Shown here one piece after another: positions 32,741 to 44,398 of a stretch of DNA of 64,000 nt. Location of the stretch: contig NZ_JOAN01000022.1 of NCBI RefSeq assembly GCF_000718555.1, forward strand, positions 62,001 to 126,000. Reading direction: 5' to 3'. The notes under the pieces were generated by a model that saw nothing but the letters and a program-made list of their open reading frames with translations, ran no database searches and was not told where the DNA came from. The stretch is from Micromonospora chokoriensis (GTDB lineage Bacteria; Actinomycetota; Actinomycetes; Mycobacteriales; Micromonosporaceae). Made by a program: the position numbers and the translations under genes. Each line of letters starts with the position of its first letter. The first letter of the stretch is position 1.

Positions 32741-34428
32741 ACGCCGTTCCTGTATCTGAAATCCCAGCCTTCATTCGGCAGGAATTTAGCTCACGCGGCA
32801 ACGTTCGGGTGATCGATGTTTCAGTCAAGGCATACCCAGACGAGACCAACTACATCGTCCTGGTCGAGGAATCCGATCTGCCAGTCGCGGCTCAAATCGG
32901 AAATGATCTTGACGATGAGATCTCCTCGCCGTCGAGCCGAGCGTTCGTCATTGTACGCAAAGCTCCCCGCAAGTTGGTCGAAGACAACTCATCACCGCTG
33001 GTACTAGGGGTGCAAGATGACCGCGCTCTCGATCTAATGCGGCTCATTAGTGCAAGATCTCGGGTCTCCGAAGCCCAGCCCAGCCTTTCCTATGTACGCG
33101 ACGCACACCTCAACCTTCCAGCCGTTACGGCACCGCGCCATCACCTAATCTTCGGACGTCGAGGAGCGGGCAAGTCGGCCCTATTGGTAGAGGCCCGGAG
33201 CACCCTGAAACCCGAGAGTGCGATATCGTGCTGGATTAACATGCAAACTTTACGCAGCCAGCAAATCGAGCGTGTTTTCGTCTACGTAGTTGACGAAATT
33301 GTTTCAACCGTTCTAGCTAAGCAGCAGCAAATTCGTTCCGCATCCGCAATTGCCGTCCTAGGCGCAGAACTATACGAACAAACACGTAGCCTGCTCGCGC
33401 GGCAGGCCCCACTAGCACGAGAAGAAGCTGATCGACTTGTTCCGGAGGTTCAGCGACTACTCAAGCGATTTCTGGAAGCCAGCGGCCTCAGGATCTTTAT
33501 TTTCATCGATGACTTCTACTACCTGCCTCGCATCGTTCAACCCAGCCTTCTCGACATGTTGCACGGCTGCGTTCGCGACTGCGACGCTTGGTTGAAGATC
33601 GCCTCCATTAGACACTTGACCCGGTGGTTCCAGTCGTCACCACCGCTTGGGCTGCAGACAGGTCATGATGCAGAACTCCTTGACTTGGACGTGACGTTGC
33701 AGGATCCCGCTCGGGCTAAGTCTTTCCTGGAAAATATCCTCTTTCAGTATGCCCGCCGTGTTGGCGTGCCAACTCTAACGAGACTCTTCCACGGAGCCGC
33801 CTTGGACCGCCTTGTCCTTGCTTCGGGGGCGGTTCCACGTGACTATCTTATTTTGGCCGGCAGTTCCATCAGCAAAGCCCAACGCAGACCTAATGCCAAG
33901 CTCGTGGGTGTTCAGGACGTGAATCAAGCTGCGGGCGACGCTGCGCAGGTCAAGGTGCAGGAACTGGAAGAAGACATGGCGGCTAATGTCGCTTCTGCCA
34001 CTCGAACCGTTGAAGCCCTGAAACGAGTGCGAAATTTCTGCTTGGAGGACTCCAGCTACACGTACTTCTTGGTGGGATACCGAGAGAAAGAAGACTGGCC
34101 GCATCGCTACAACATCCTGACTGACCTTCTAGATCAGCGGCTCATTCATCTGGTCGACGGCGGAGTTTCCGATCCTCATGCGGCCGGACATCGTTCGGAA
34201 GCCTTCATGCTCGACCTCAGCCAATTCTCTGGATCGAGGCTTAAGCAGGGCATCAGAGTGCTAGATTTTGTGGGTGGCCGAATTGTGTCGCGCAAGACAC
34301 GTGGCGCGAATGTTCCTGGATCTGATCGTACAGGGAACACTCCGTTGAGAGTCATTGCGATCCTTCGAGGCGCACCGACTTTTCCGCTCCACCGCCTGTC
34401 CGACCTGGCTGACGAGCCTAGCTACTGA
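32737..34428 (+). CDS. P-loop ATPase paired with HEPN protein
   Basis: A 563-residue protein with Walker A FGRRGAGKSALL (140-147 core) and Walker B RIFIFIDDFYYL (acidic pair at 258-259). The sensor-like region DAWLKIASIRHLTRWF and the C-terminal ~150 residues (winged-helix-like NILTDLLDQRLIHLVDGG) suggest an AAA+/ORC-like or STAND-type ATPase. The first 130 residues form an unrecognised domain. It is translationally coupled to the HEPN gene by ATGA. Codon use is AT-richer than in surrounding core genes (tta, ata, att codons), indicating acquired DNA. The likely role is a defence-type two-gene unit; the trigger is unknown. Confidence 0.72.
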   Translation: MNAVPVSEIPAFIRQEFSSRGNVRVIDVSVKAYPDETNYIVLVEESDLPVAAQIGNDLDDEISSPSSRAFVIVRKAPRKLVEDNSSPLVLGVQDDRALDLMRLISARSRVSEAQPSLSYVRDAHLNLPAVTAPRHHLIFGRRGAGKSALLVEARSTLKPESAISCWINMQTLRSQQIERVFVYVVDEIVSTVLAKQQQIRSASAIAVLGAELYEQTRSLLARQAPLAREEADRLVPEVQRLLKRFLEASGLRIFIFIDDFYYLPRIVQPSLLDMLHGCVRDCDAWLKIASIRHLTRWFQSSPPLGLQTGHDAELLDLDVTLQDPARAKSFLENILFQYARRVGVPTLTRLFHGAALDRLVLASGAVPRDYLILAGSSISKAQRRPNAKLVGVQDVNQAAGDAAQVKVQELEEDMAANVASATRTVEALKRVRNFCLEDSSYTYFLVGYREKEDWPHRYNILTDLLDQRLIHLVDGGVSDPHAAGHRSEAFMLDLSQFSGSRLKQGIRVLDFVGGRIVSRKTRGANVPGSDRTGNTPLRVIAILRGAPTFPLHRLSDLADEPSY

Positions 34429-34860
34429 ACGCCGTCAGCCTGCCTGACACCCGATGTCCGAACGCTACGGTCACGTCCAAGTCGCGATTAGTCATCGACT
34501 CCTCGGTTGCCTACTGCCCCTCTGGAAGATGCGAGTTACCCGAGGGGCCGTCCCGGTCAAGCCCTCTGCCGACATCGCCTACCTGCTGTTCATTGACGGG
34601 CGAGAGCCCACAGGTCGCCAAGCTGCACTGCATGCCTGTCGGGTCTTTCCACTACTACGACGATCCGCCCCAAGAGATTCAGCGGAGAGTTGGGAGGGCC
34701 GAGGACAAGCGTCGGTCTGAACTAGTAACCCGCTAATGCAGTCCAGGTTGGGGACTATGCGGGCAGATCTACACGTCGCCCTGTCAAATGCCGGACACAA
34801 CGGAGGCAAGCGCCTCCAAGCAGTAGCGTCATCTGTAGCCGATGCTGTGAGCTGTGAGGC
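34429..34860. other. Intergenic region with degraded coding remnants
   Basis: A 432-bp gap. Plus-strand frames show protein-like scraps, notably MPVGSFHYYDDPPQEIQRRV and the following ...AEDKRRSELVTR ending near 34737, and a shifted frame ending near 34720. No single open frame has a start, RBS and consistent coding character. It may be the decayed remains of a small gene. Confidence 0.4.
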
Positions 34861-35979
34861 ATGCCCCTACCTTTGGTCAGGCGAGCCATCGGCAGCTTAG
34901 CTCGGCTGTTTCAGCGGCGGTCGGAGTTGAGACTAATCCTTCTCGTCTTGCTCTGCCTAGCCTGCGCCCTGTTGCTGACGGCCGTGATACTTGGGCCACT
35001 GTCATCTTGGATTGCCGGAACACCAGTTCGAAGCCTAGACACAAAAGATGAAGTAGCCGCACTGAATGCCGTGCGCCAGACCGTACTCACCGCTCTTGGC
35101 GGATTGGCCGCCGTTATCGGATTAGGGTTTACCATTCGGACGTTCTACTTGTCGCGGCGAGGACAAGTAACCGAACGCTTCAAGAACGGTGTTGCCCTAC
35201 TGTCATCCGACAAACTTGAGGAGCGACTCGGCGGTTTATTCACTCTTGAACATGTAATGTCGGAGTCCGAGCAGGAGCACGCGACTGTACTCGCCATCCT
35301 TTGCGCCTTCATTCGAGCCCGCACTCCCAGACGAGACACGCCCCCGGGGCTTTCCGGGATCGTCGCCCCTTCGCGGGATCCATTTGAGCACCCGGAGTTC
35401 GGTGATGAGCCGTCATACGACCTCGATGCCGCCATGGCCGTCATCGCTCGGCGCCCTAAACGGGACGAACCAAATCGCCCAGACCTACGTGGAGTAAGCC
35501 TGCCGAACCTCTGCATACGAGCTTATGACTTCCGCCAAACTCCCCGCCTTACCGGAATGTTCTTGACGGGCGCTGACCTCCGAAGAGCTGATCTTCGCGG
35601 AGCAAGCCTTCAGCGGACAATTGCAAACGGGGCAGATTTGCGGTGGGCTTGGCTTGGAGAATCGGACTTGCGGTCGTCTGCGATATCAGGCGCAAACCTG
35701 CGCCATGCGCTTTTGGACGGTGCACAACTCGAACGTGTGCATTTCGATGGCTCGGACTTACGTGGCGCGCAAGGTCTCACCGCCGAGCAACTTTCTGTTG
35801 CGTTCATAGACAGCACAACGAAATTGCCCGAGGCTCTTCGAGACGACCCATGGGTCCTTGCACGAGTCATAGATTGCGAGGCTTGGCGAGAGGCCCATGA
35901 ACGAGAACCATGGGCTTGCCCGCCGCAGACTTTGCGGCCCGAAGCGACTGCACCGGCGTCCAGCGGGACTGCGTCTTAG
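34861..35979 (+). CDS. Membrane-anchored pentapeptide-repeat protein
   Basis: A 372-residue protein with two N-terminal membrane helices (LILLVLLCLACALLLTAVIL and VLTALGGLAAVIGLGFTI). The juxtamembrane motif RGQVTERFKNGVALLSSDKL then EERLGGLFTLEHVMSES is a conserved arrangement in actinobacterial pentapeptide membrane proteins. Pentapeptide repeats follow at about 215-310 (DLRGVSL, GADLRRADLRGASL, GANLRHALLDGAQL), forming a right-handed beta helix in the cytoplasm. No catalytic motif. It lies alone within the AT-richer accessory region. ATG at 34861 has no strong RBS. Confidence 0.75.
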   Translation: MPLPLVRRAIGSLARLFQRRSELRLILLVLLCLACALLLTAVILGPLSSWIAGTPVRSLDTKDEVAALNAVRQTVLTALGGLAAVIGLGFTIRTFYLSRRGQVTERFKNGVALLSSDKLEERLGGLFTLEHVMSESEQEHATVLAILCAFIRARTPRRDTPPGLSGIVAPSRDPFEHPEFGDEPSYDLDAAMAVIARRPKRDEPNRPDLRGVSLPNLCIRAYDFRQTPRLTGMFLTGADLRRADLRGASLQRTIANGADLRWAWLGESDLRSSAISGANLRHALLDGAQLERVHFDGSDLRGAQGLTAEQLSVAFIDSTTKLPEALRDDPWVLARVIDCEAWREAHEREPWACPPQTLRPEATAPASSGTAS

Positions 35980-36259
35980 CTCCACACGCCAGAACTCGTG
36001 CTGCCGTCTAAGTGCCAGGTTCCCGCAGATTGAGTGGACCCTAAGTTCTCTCCACCAACGAATCTGACCCCAATGGCGGAAGCTCTTTGCTCGCCAGTGC
36101 GAGCTGCCCAGCAAGATTACACAGGGTCAAGGTCCACGTAGTCAAGATACATGACTAAACGACCATCACCGACGAGCCGAATTGCCAAGCTTCACACCTT
36201 CCCAATCGCTGAACGTAAACGCTACATTCCATTCAGTAGCAACCGCAGGGAGGTCACAG

Positions 36260-36763
36260 TTGGACGCCGAGACGTGGCAAAAGGAGCAAATCAGCCGTGC
36301 CTTCCTTCACGCGGTCGCAGCGCGCGAGGGCTGCACGTTGGGCGAGTGGGCAGTGGACAAGGATGGTGTAGATACGACATTACGTAGACGCGGTCGGATG
36401 GTCGACATCCAGCTCAAGTGCACACAAGAGCTGCGAAGACTGGGTGACTCATACGCGTTCGACCTGGACGTAAAGACGTACGACAAGCTACGCGGGACAG
36501 ATCGTTCCGCACCCGGGTATCTGTTCGTCATGATTGTTCCGAGGGATATCAAGGATTGGATTCACCTTCACGGCGATGAATACCTACTCTTGAGATGCGC
36601 CGCTTTTTATGCGTGCATTCAAGACAAGCCCTCGGTCAACACGTCAACCACGACCGTTATCCATCTCCCCTTCGCTCATCGCCTAAATCGTGACGCGCTG
36701 GAGCGCATGTTCGAGCATTCCCGCCGCCACGCTCTGGGTGTCCGCGATGGGATGGTCGCGTAA
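36260..36763 (+). CDS. DUF4365 family (restriction-endonuclease-like) protein
   Basis: A 167-residue protein with the DUF4365 pattern: ETWQKEQISRAFLHAVAARE, GCTLGEWAVDKDGVDTTLRR and GRMVDIQLKCT. The acidic residue in KDGVD and the D-I-Q-L-K motif read as a PD-(D/E)xK-type nuclease core. TTG at 36260 is chosen because GGGAGG lies a few bases upstream; the in-frame TTG at 36182 has no RBS. The stop abuts the ATG of the next gene, so the two form a unit. DNA cleavage is predicted by family but not proven. Confidence 0.7.
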   Translation: MDAETWQKEQISRAFLHAVAAREGCTLGEWAVDKDGVDTTLRRRGRMVDIQLKCTQELRRLGDSYAFDLDVKTYDKLRGTDRSAPGYLFVMIVPRDIKDWIHLHGDEYLLLRCAAFYACIQDKPSVNTSTTTVIHLPFAHRLNRDALERMFEHSRRHALGVRDGMVA

Positions 36764-37921
36764 ATGGGTACTACTGATGCAGTGACAGCAGTCTCGCTGT
36801 TCATTGGGCCAGACGAGATATCAAGCTACCTGGCGCGTTCGGGATGGAACGTGTCAGCGTCGAGCCGAGTCGCAGAGATCTGGACGTCAAACCGTGCAGA
36901 TAGCAGCGACTCCGAACTGCTCGTTCCTAGGATCGTTTCTGCCGCGGATTTCGAGATCAGACGCAACATCTTGCTACAGGACCTCCAATCTTATGAGCAA
37001 CGCCCCGGCGAAGATATTCGCGACGAGATGAGCCGGCAATTTGTGGACGTGACGGATGTTTCCGCTGGGCACAAATTAGACAACTCAGTCTTTCCCCTGG
37101 ACGCAGGACACAAGCTCTTCTATTCGGCCAAGAAAATGGTCATTGCTGCCGCCGCTGCCACCCTGAAACGCCGAGGCTACTTCGGCCATTCGGTACCCAA
37201 GAGAGCCAGGGAACAGGCACGGAACGTCCTGGTGGGACACACCCGTCCTGGATCGTACGTTGTCCCAGTAATTACAAAGGCCCGCGTTCCTGACGCCTCA
37301 TGGGACGATGATCGACCACGCCTTGTCGAAGAGGTCGAAGAATTGTCCTACGACCGCCGCATGGTCGTTACGCTCGCGAAAGGGCTAACAGCCCTGCACG
37401 AATTAGGCGTAGGAAGCGGAACGGAGCCAACCAACCGTGACGTTTATGACGGGGTCAGAGAGGGCATCTCATACGAACTGTGCGATGGCGTACTTCGTTC
37501 GCTCCGCGATCCCACGGTTCAAAATTTCGAGGTAGGGTTCAAATGGGCTCCCGCCGTATCGCTACCGCTAGGAGTTCGGAGAAGTGTTGTGTTTCCTTCC
37601 GAGTCCGTTCCTCGATTACGACGTATCGCACGCGGCCTTCGCAAAGACATTGAGGATAGAGAGCAGGTAATATACGGCTGGGTTGAAGTCCTATCTAGCA
37701 AGGCGGAGGACGTCGGTGGATCAGTGCGAGTCCATGCGATAGTCGGCGGGAAACGCCGAGTAATTCGAATGACCTTGGAAAGAGAGGACTATCAGAAGGC
37801 CGTCGAGAGCCACAAAAGGTGCTCTGTCATGGTGCGCGGCGACCTTCACATAGAAGAGGGAAAGCAACCAGTCATGAACGTGCACTTGTTCGAACTTGAA
37901 CAACGGCTACCCAACATATAA
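36764..37921 (+). CDS. Unrecognised protein paired with DUF4365 nuclease-like gene
   Basis: A 385-residue soluble protein starting immediately after the DUF4365 stop (TAA then ATG), so translation is coupled. No family was recognised. The first ~170 residues are mixed alpha/beta with MVIAAAAATLKRRGYFGHSV; the middle is helical (RRMVVTLAKGLTALHELGVG); the last ~85 residues (QVIYGWVEVLSSK, SVRVHAIVGGKRRVIRMTLE, RCSVMVRGDLHIEEGKQPVM) look like a beta-barrel, possibly OB-fold, nucleic-acid-binding domain. Codon use is AT-richer than in core genes. A partner in a two-gene defence unit is the best guess from context. Confidence 0.65.
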   Translation: MGTTDAVTAVSLFIGPDEISSYLARSGWNVSASSRVAEIWTSNRADSSDSELLVPRIVSAADFEIRRNILLQDLQSYEQRPGEDIRDEMSRQFVDVTDVSAGHKLDNSVFPLDAGHKLFYSAKKMVIAAAAATLKRRGYFGHSVPKRAREQARNVLVGHTRPGSYVVPVITKARVPDASWDDDRPRLVEEVEELSYDRRMVVTLAKGLTALHELGVGSGTEPTNRDVYDGVREGISYELCDGVLRSLRDPTVQNFEVGFKWAPAVSLPLGVRRSVVFPSESVPRLRRIARGLRKDIEDREQVIYGWVEVLSSKAEDVGGSVRVHAIVGGKRRVIRMTLEREDYQKAVESHKRCSVMVRGDLHIEEGKQPVMNVHLFELEQRLPNI

Positions 37922-37968
37922 ACCTCGCCAACCACGACATTGACCGATACCCTGCCGGTTCTGTTGGC

Positions 37969-39693
37969 TCAGAGCGCCACGATCGCCGCAGTCTCCGCTG
38001 GCAACTGGATCCGGTCCCGCATCACGGTGACGCCCTCCCCCGTAGCCAACAGCACCCGTCGAGCCACCCCAGGCAGCGACACCCCCTGCCCCCGCCCAGC
38101 CAGGTTCGCCACCACAAGCGTGTCCCCCCGTCGCATCAGCAGGAACTGGTCCCCGTGCTGCACAGAGACAGCGTTCAACCGAGGATCAGACAGGTCCGGC
38201 GACGACCGACGCAGCGCGATCAACCGCTGATAAAACGACAGCATCGAAGCATGCTCAGGCTTGTCCAGCTCAGCCCAGTCCAACCGCGACCGCACGAACG
38301 TCTCCGGATCCTGCGGGTCAGGAACGTCCCCCTCAGCCCACCCGTGTGACGCAAACTCCCGCCGCCTCCCCAAAGCGACGGCGGTAGCCAGCTCAGGCTC
38401 CGGATGCGAGGTGAAGAACTGCCACGGCGTAGAGGCAGCCCACTCCTCCCCCATGAACAGCATCGGAGTAAACGGCGCGGTCAGCAGCAACGTCGCCCCA
38501 ACCCGCAGCAGCGACGGCGACAGAGAAGCCGAGATCCGATCCCCGGTAGCCCGGTTCCCGATCTGATCATGGTTCTGCAGGTACGCCACGAACCGGTGCC
38601 CCGGCACACGAGGATCAACAGGCCGCCCATGGTGCCGGTTGCGGAAGCTAGACCAGGTCCCCGCGTGGAAGAACCCGCCGGTCAGCACATCAGACAGCGT
38701 CTCCAGGGACCCGAAGTCCCCGTAGTACCCCTGCCGCTCCCCCGTCAGCAACGTGTGCAGCGCGTGGTGCGCGTCGTCGTTCCACTGCGCGTGCAGCCCG
38801 AACCCACCCGCCTCCCGAGGCGTGATGAGCCGCGGGTCGTTGAGGTCCGATTCGGCGATCAGCGACAACGGCCGCCCCAGGTGCGTCGACAGCGACTCGA
38901 CCTCGATAGCCAGCTCTTCGAGCAGCGGCACCGCCCGCGAGTCGGGCAGGGCGTGCACAGCGTCCAACCGCAGCCCGTCGACGTGGTAGTCGCGTAGCCA
39001 CATGAGGACGCTGTCGATGATGTAGCGGCGTACCTCGTCGGAGTGCGGGCCGTCCAGGTTGATCGAGCGGCCCCAACTGTTGCTCTGCTCGGCGAGGTAG
39101 GGCCCGAACTGCGGCGCGTAGGCCCCGGAGGGCCCGAAATGGTTGTAGACGACGTCGAGGATCACCCCCAACCCGCGAGCGTGGGCGGCGTCGACGAACC
39201 GTTTCAGGCCGTCGGGGCCGCCGTAGGGCTCGTGTGGGGCGTACCAGCAGACGCCGTCGTACCCCCAGTTGTGTTCGCCGTTGAAGGCGTTGACCGGGAG
39301 CAGCTCGATCAGGTCGATGCCCAGCGAGACCAGGTGGTCGAGGCGGTCGATGGCCGCGTCGAAGGTGCCTTCCGGGGTAAAGGTGCCGATGTGCAGCTCG
39401 TAGAGGATGCTGCCGGGCAGTTGCCGGCCGGTCCACGCGCTGTCGGACCACGCGAAGTCGGCGTGGTCGTAGCGGCGGCTCGGCCCGTGCACCCCCGCAG
39501 GTTGCCACGGTGAGCGGGGGTCGGGCAGTGGGGTTTCGTCGTCGTTCAGCAGAAAGGAGTAGTCGAGGCCGGCGTCGGGCACGTCGACCCGCCACCAGCC
39601 GTCGGCGGCGACGCGCATCTCGTGGTCGGTGTCGCCGGTCAGGCGTAGCCGTACGCGGGTGGCGTCGGGTGCCCAGACGGAGAATTCGGTCAT
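37969..39693 (-). CDS. treZ: Malto-oligosyltrehalose trehalohydrolase
   Basis: A 574-residue GH13 enzyme that releases trehalose from maltooligosyl-trehalose made by TreY. It opens with the beta-sandwich domain MTEFSVWAPDATRVRLRLTG. GH13 regions are clear: DVVYNHFGPSG, DGLRLDAVHALPD (nucleophile Asp244), LIAESDLNDPRL (acid/base Glu281) and AYLQNHDQIGNRATGDRI, with the TreZ-typical FFTSHPEPEL near the C-terminus. Its ATG overlaps the treY stop by 4 bp. It is last gene of the glgX-treY-treZ operon and the right border of the accessory region. Confidence 0.95.
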   Translation of the reverse strand: MTEFSVWAPDATRVRLRLTGDTDHEMRVAADGWWRVDVPDAGLDYSFLLNDDETPLPDPRSPWQPAGVHGPSRRYDHADFAWSDSAWTGRQLPGSILYELHIGTFTPEGTFDAAIDRLDHLVSLGIDLIELLPVNAFNGEHNWGYDGVCWYAPHEPYGGPDGLKRFVDAAHARGLGVILDVVYNHFGPSGAYAPQFGPYLAEQSNSWGRSINLDGPHSDEVRRYIIDSVLMWLRDYHVDGLRLDAVHALPDSRAVPLLEELAIEVESLSTHLGRPLSLIAESDLNDPRLITPREAGGFGLHAQWNDDAHHALHTLLTGERQGYYGDFGSLETLSDVLTGGFFHAGTWSSFRNRHHGRPVDPRVPGHRFVAYLQNHDQIGNRATGDRISASLSPSLLRVGATLLLTAPFTPMLFMGEEWAASTPWQFFTSHPEPELATAVALGRRREFASHGWAEGDVPDPQDPETFVRSRLDWAELDKPEHASMLSFYQRLIALRRSSPDLSDPRLNAVSVQHGDQFLLMRRGDTLVVANLAGRGQGVSLPGVARRVLLATGEGVTVMRDRIQLPAETAAIVAL

Positions 39694-41987
39694 GAAGCAG
39701 CCTCCACGGAGGTGGTGGGAGGAGCCAGCAGAGCGACGGGATAGTCGGCCAGAAGATTGTCCAGCGGGACCTCTCCGCCACTGTAGACCCGACCGGTGAA
39801 CAGGTCCTTCACCTCGTGAACGGGAAGTGACAAGGCTGTGTCACACCACCCACCGGCGCGGGCCAGGCCGAGCGGCAGGCGGGTCGCCACGGTGATCGCG
39901 CCGCCCCGGTCGAAGGCCACCACGTGCCGGCCCACCGGCCCGTGCGCGGGCACCGGCCGGTAGGTAGTGAACAGCTCCGGGTGCGCCCGCCGCAACCGCA
40001 GGGTCCGCGACACGACGAGCAGCTTCGCCGCTCCGTCGGTGTCGATCGGGGGACGCCAGCCGCCGTCGATGCGGGCCAGCAGCTCTCGGCGTACGTCGAA
40101 GTCGACCGGGCGGCGATTGTCCGGGTCGACGAGGGAGTTGTCCCACAGCTCGGTGCCCTGGTAGGTGTCCGGCACGCCGGGCATGGTGAGCTGCACGAGC
40201 TTCTGCCCGAGCGAGTTGCACCAGCCGGCCGGGGTGATGGCGGCGGCGAGTTCGGTCAGCTCGTCGTGCAGGCTCGGGTCGTCGTACATCCGGTCGACCA
40301 CGGCGTGCAGGGCCTGTTCGAAGGCCGGGTCGGGGTTGGCCCAACTGGTCGAGGCCGCGGCCTCCCGGGCCGCCTTCTCGACGTAGGCGTGCAGCCGCTC
40401 GCGCTCGATCGGCCACGCGCCGACGGCGGTCTGCCAGAGCAGGTGGGCGAACGCCGGGTCAGGCAGTGGGGCGTACTCCATCCAGGTCTTGACCTGCTCG
40501 GCCCAGCGGCCCGGCAGTTCGCTGAGCACGGCGAGGCGGGCACGGACGTCCTCGCTGCGTTTGGTGTCGTGGGTGGAGACGGTGGTCATGCTGGCGGGCC
40601 AGCGGACCTGGTGGGCGGCGGCGAAGCGGTGGAACTCCGCGGGCGGCACCCCGAAGTGGGCGGGGCTGCCGCCGACCTCGTTGAGCGCCACGAAGCGGGT
40701 CCAGCGGTAGAAGGCGGTGTCCTCCACGCCCTTGGCCATCACCGCGCCGGTGAGCTGCGGGAAACGCATGCCCAGCTCGTCGGCGGGGTCGCGCAGCCGG
40801 CGGGTGACCGCGTCCAGGGCGAGGACCAGGTCGGGGCGGCGGCGGCCGGCCTCGGAGCGGGCGGCGGCGAGGTGCCGGGCGCCGTGCGGCGGGTAGCCGC
40901 GGTAGACGGCGAACGCGGCGGCCAGCTCGGCGAGCGCCGCGCGGGCCTGCTCGGTGGGCACCTCGGGGGCCAGGGCGGCGAGTCGGGTCAGCTCGGCGGC
41001 GAGCAGCCCGGTGGCGGCGGCGAGCTTGGTGGCGTGGGTCAGGTCCTCCCAGGAGGTGTGCTGCCCGGTCAGTCGGGTGTCCAGCGCGGTGAAGTCGCCC
41101 TCGGCGTCGGTGTCGACGAAGAGACCGTTGACGGCGGCCAGGGCGTCGTAGCCGGTGGTGCCGTCGACCGGCCAGTCCGGCAGCTCCTCGCCGTACTCCA
41201 GGATCTTCTCCACCACGAGCCAGGCGTCTGGCGCGGCGGCCCGCAACCGGGTCAGGTAGCCGGCCGGGTCGCGTAGGCCGTCCGGGTGGTCGACGCGAAT
41301 GCCGTCGACCTCCCCGGCGGCGGCCCAGCGCAGGACGAGGTCGTGGGTGGCGGCGAAGACCGCCGGGTCCTCCACGCGCAGACCGGCCAGGCCCGCGATG
41401 GCGAAGAATCGGCGGTACGTCAGCTCGGCGTCACCGCGACGCCAGGAGATCAGCTCGTAGTGCTGCCGGTCGTGCACCTCGGCGGCGCTGCCGTCGCCGG
41501 TGCCGTCGGCGATCGGGAAGCGGTGCTCGTGGTAGCGCAGCTCGCCGTCGACGACCTTGAGGTCGTCCAGGGCGGCCGGGTCGTCGGCAAGCACCGGCAG
41601 CAGCAGCCGGCCCCGGTCCCAGTCGATGTCGAACCAGTCGGCGTACGTGGAGTCGCGGCCTCGGCGCAGCACGTCCCACCAGGGCGGGTTCGCGGCCGGG
41701 ACGGCGACCCCGGCGTGGTTGGGCACGATGTCGACGACGAGGCCGAGCTGCTGGTCGCGCAGCGCGCGCAGCAGCCGCTGCCGGGCGGCCTCCCCGCCCA
41801 GCTCCGGGTTGACGGCCCGGTGGTCGACCACGTCGTAGCCGTGCTGGGAGCCGGGGGTGGCGGTCAGCAGCGGGGCGCTGTAGAGGTGGCTGACGCCGAG
41901 GTGGGCGAGGTAGTCGACGATCGCGGCGGTGGCGTCCAGGTCGAAGCCGGGGCGGACCTGGATTCGGTACGTGGACTGCACGGCCAT
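39690..41987 (-). CDS. treY: Maltooligosyl trehalose synthase
   Basis: A 765-residue GH13 enzyme that turns the reducing-end alpha-1,4 bond of maltodextrins into a trehalose bond. Signatures: TYRIQVRPGFDLDATAAIVD and YLAHLGVSHLYSAPLL at the start (TreY-specific), DIVPNHAGVA, GIRVDHPDGLRDP (catalytic Asp), LVVEKILEYGEELPDWPVDG (catalytic Glu), and GVEDTAFYRWTRFVALNEVG. Its ATG lies one base after the glgX stop and it overlaps treZ by 4 bp, so the three are one operon. Cytosolic. Confidence 0.95.
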   Translation of the reverse strand: MAVQSTYRIQVRPGFDLDATAAIVDYLAHLGVSHLYSAPLLTATPGSQHGYDVVDHRAVNPELGGEAARQRLLRALRDQQLGLVVDIVPNHAGVAVPAANPPWWDVLRRGRDSTYADWFDIDWDRGRLLLPVLADDPAALDDLKVVDGELRYHEHRFPIADGTGDGSAAEVHDRQHYELISWRRGDAELTYRRFFAIAGLAGLRVEDPAVFAATHDLVLRWAAAGEVDGIRVDHPDGLRDPAGYLTRLRAAAPDAWLVVEKILEYGEELPDWPVDGTTGYDALAAVNGLFVDTDAEGDFTALDTRLTGQHTSWEDLTHATKLAAATGLLAAELTRLAALAPEVPTEQARAALAELAAAFAVYRGYPPHGARHLAAARSEAGRRRPDLVLALDAVTRRLRDPADELGMRFPQLTGAVMAKGVEDTAFYRWTRFVALNEVGGSPAHFGVPPAEFHRFAAAHQVRWPASMTTVSTHDTKRSEDVRARLAVLSELPGRWAEQVKTWMEYAPLPDPAFAHLLWQTAVGAWPIERERLHAYVEKAAREAAASTSWANPDPAFEQALHAVVDRMYDDPSLHDELTELAAAITPAGWCNSLGQKLVQLTMPGVPDTYQGTELWDNSLVDPDNRRPVDFDVRRELLARIDGGWRPPIDTDGAAKLLVVSRTLRLRRAHPELFTTYRPVPAHGPVGRHVVAFDRGGAITVATRLPLGLARAGGWCDTALSLPVHEVKDLFTGRVYSGGEVPLDNLLADYPVALLAPPTTSVEAAS

Positions 41988-41988
41988 G

Positions 41989-44106
<2,118 letters not shown>

Positions 44107-44398
44107 GTCGCTCCTTCGAACCACGGTCATGTGCACGCGGGTATTGCCCTGCCCCCGGGCACGCCAATCCATCCTTCCAGGCGGTGGCCGGAAACGACCT
44201 GTCTGATGCGCGCTACGACCGTTCAGGTGTCCTCCGTCACGATGACCCTTTTCGAGATGCGATCTGGGGTTCGATGGACTTTCCTTGATGCGGGACAAGC
44301 GTTCGCGCGTGCCCGCCAGGCCCTCGGCCACCCCTTACACCTCTCGCTCCGCCGCCACTGACGCCGGCGCGTACCACCATGCATGGACGGAGATAGAT

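Noticed and set aside
34454..34720. An 88-codon open frame in the accessory gap
   Set aside because: No RBS, no recognisable domain, and a different frame in the same DNA looks equally protein-like; recorded as degraded sequence instead.
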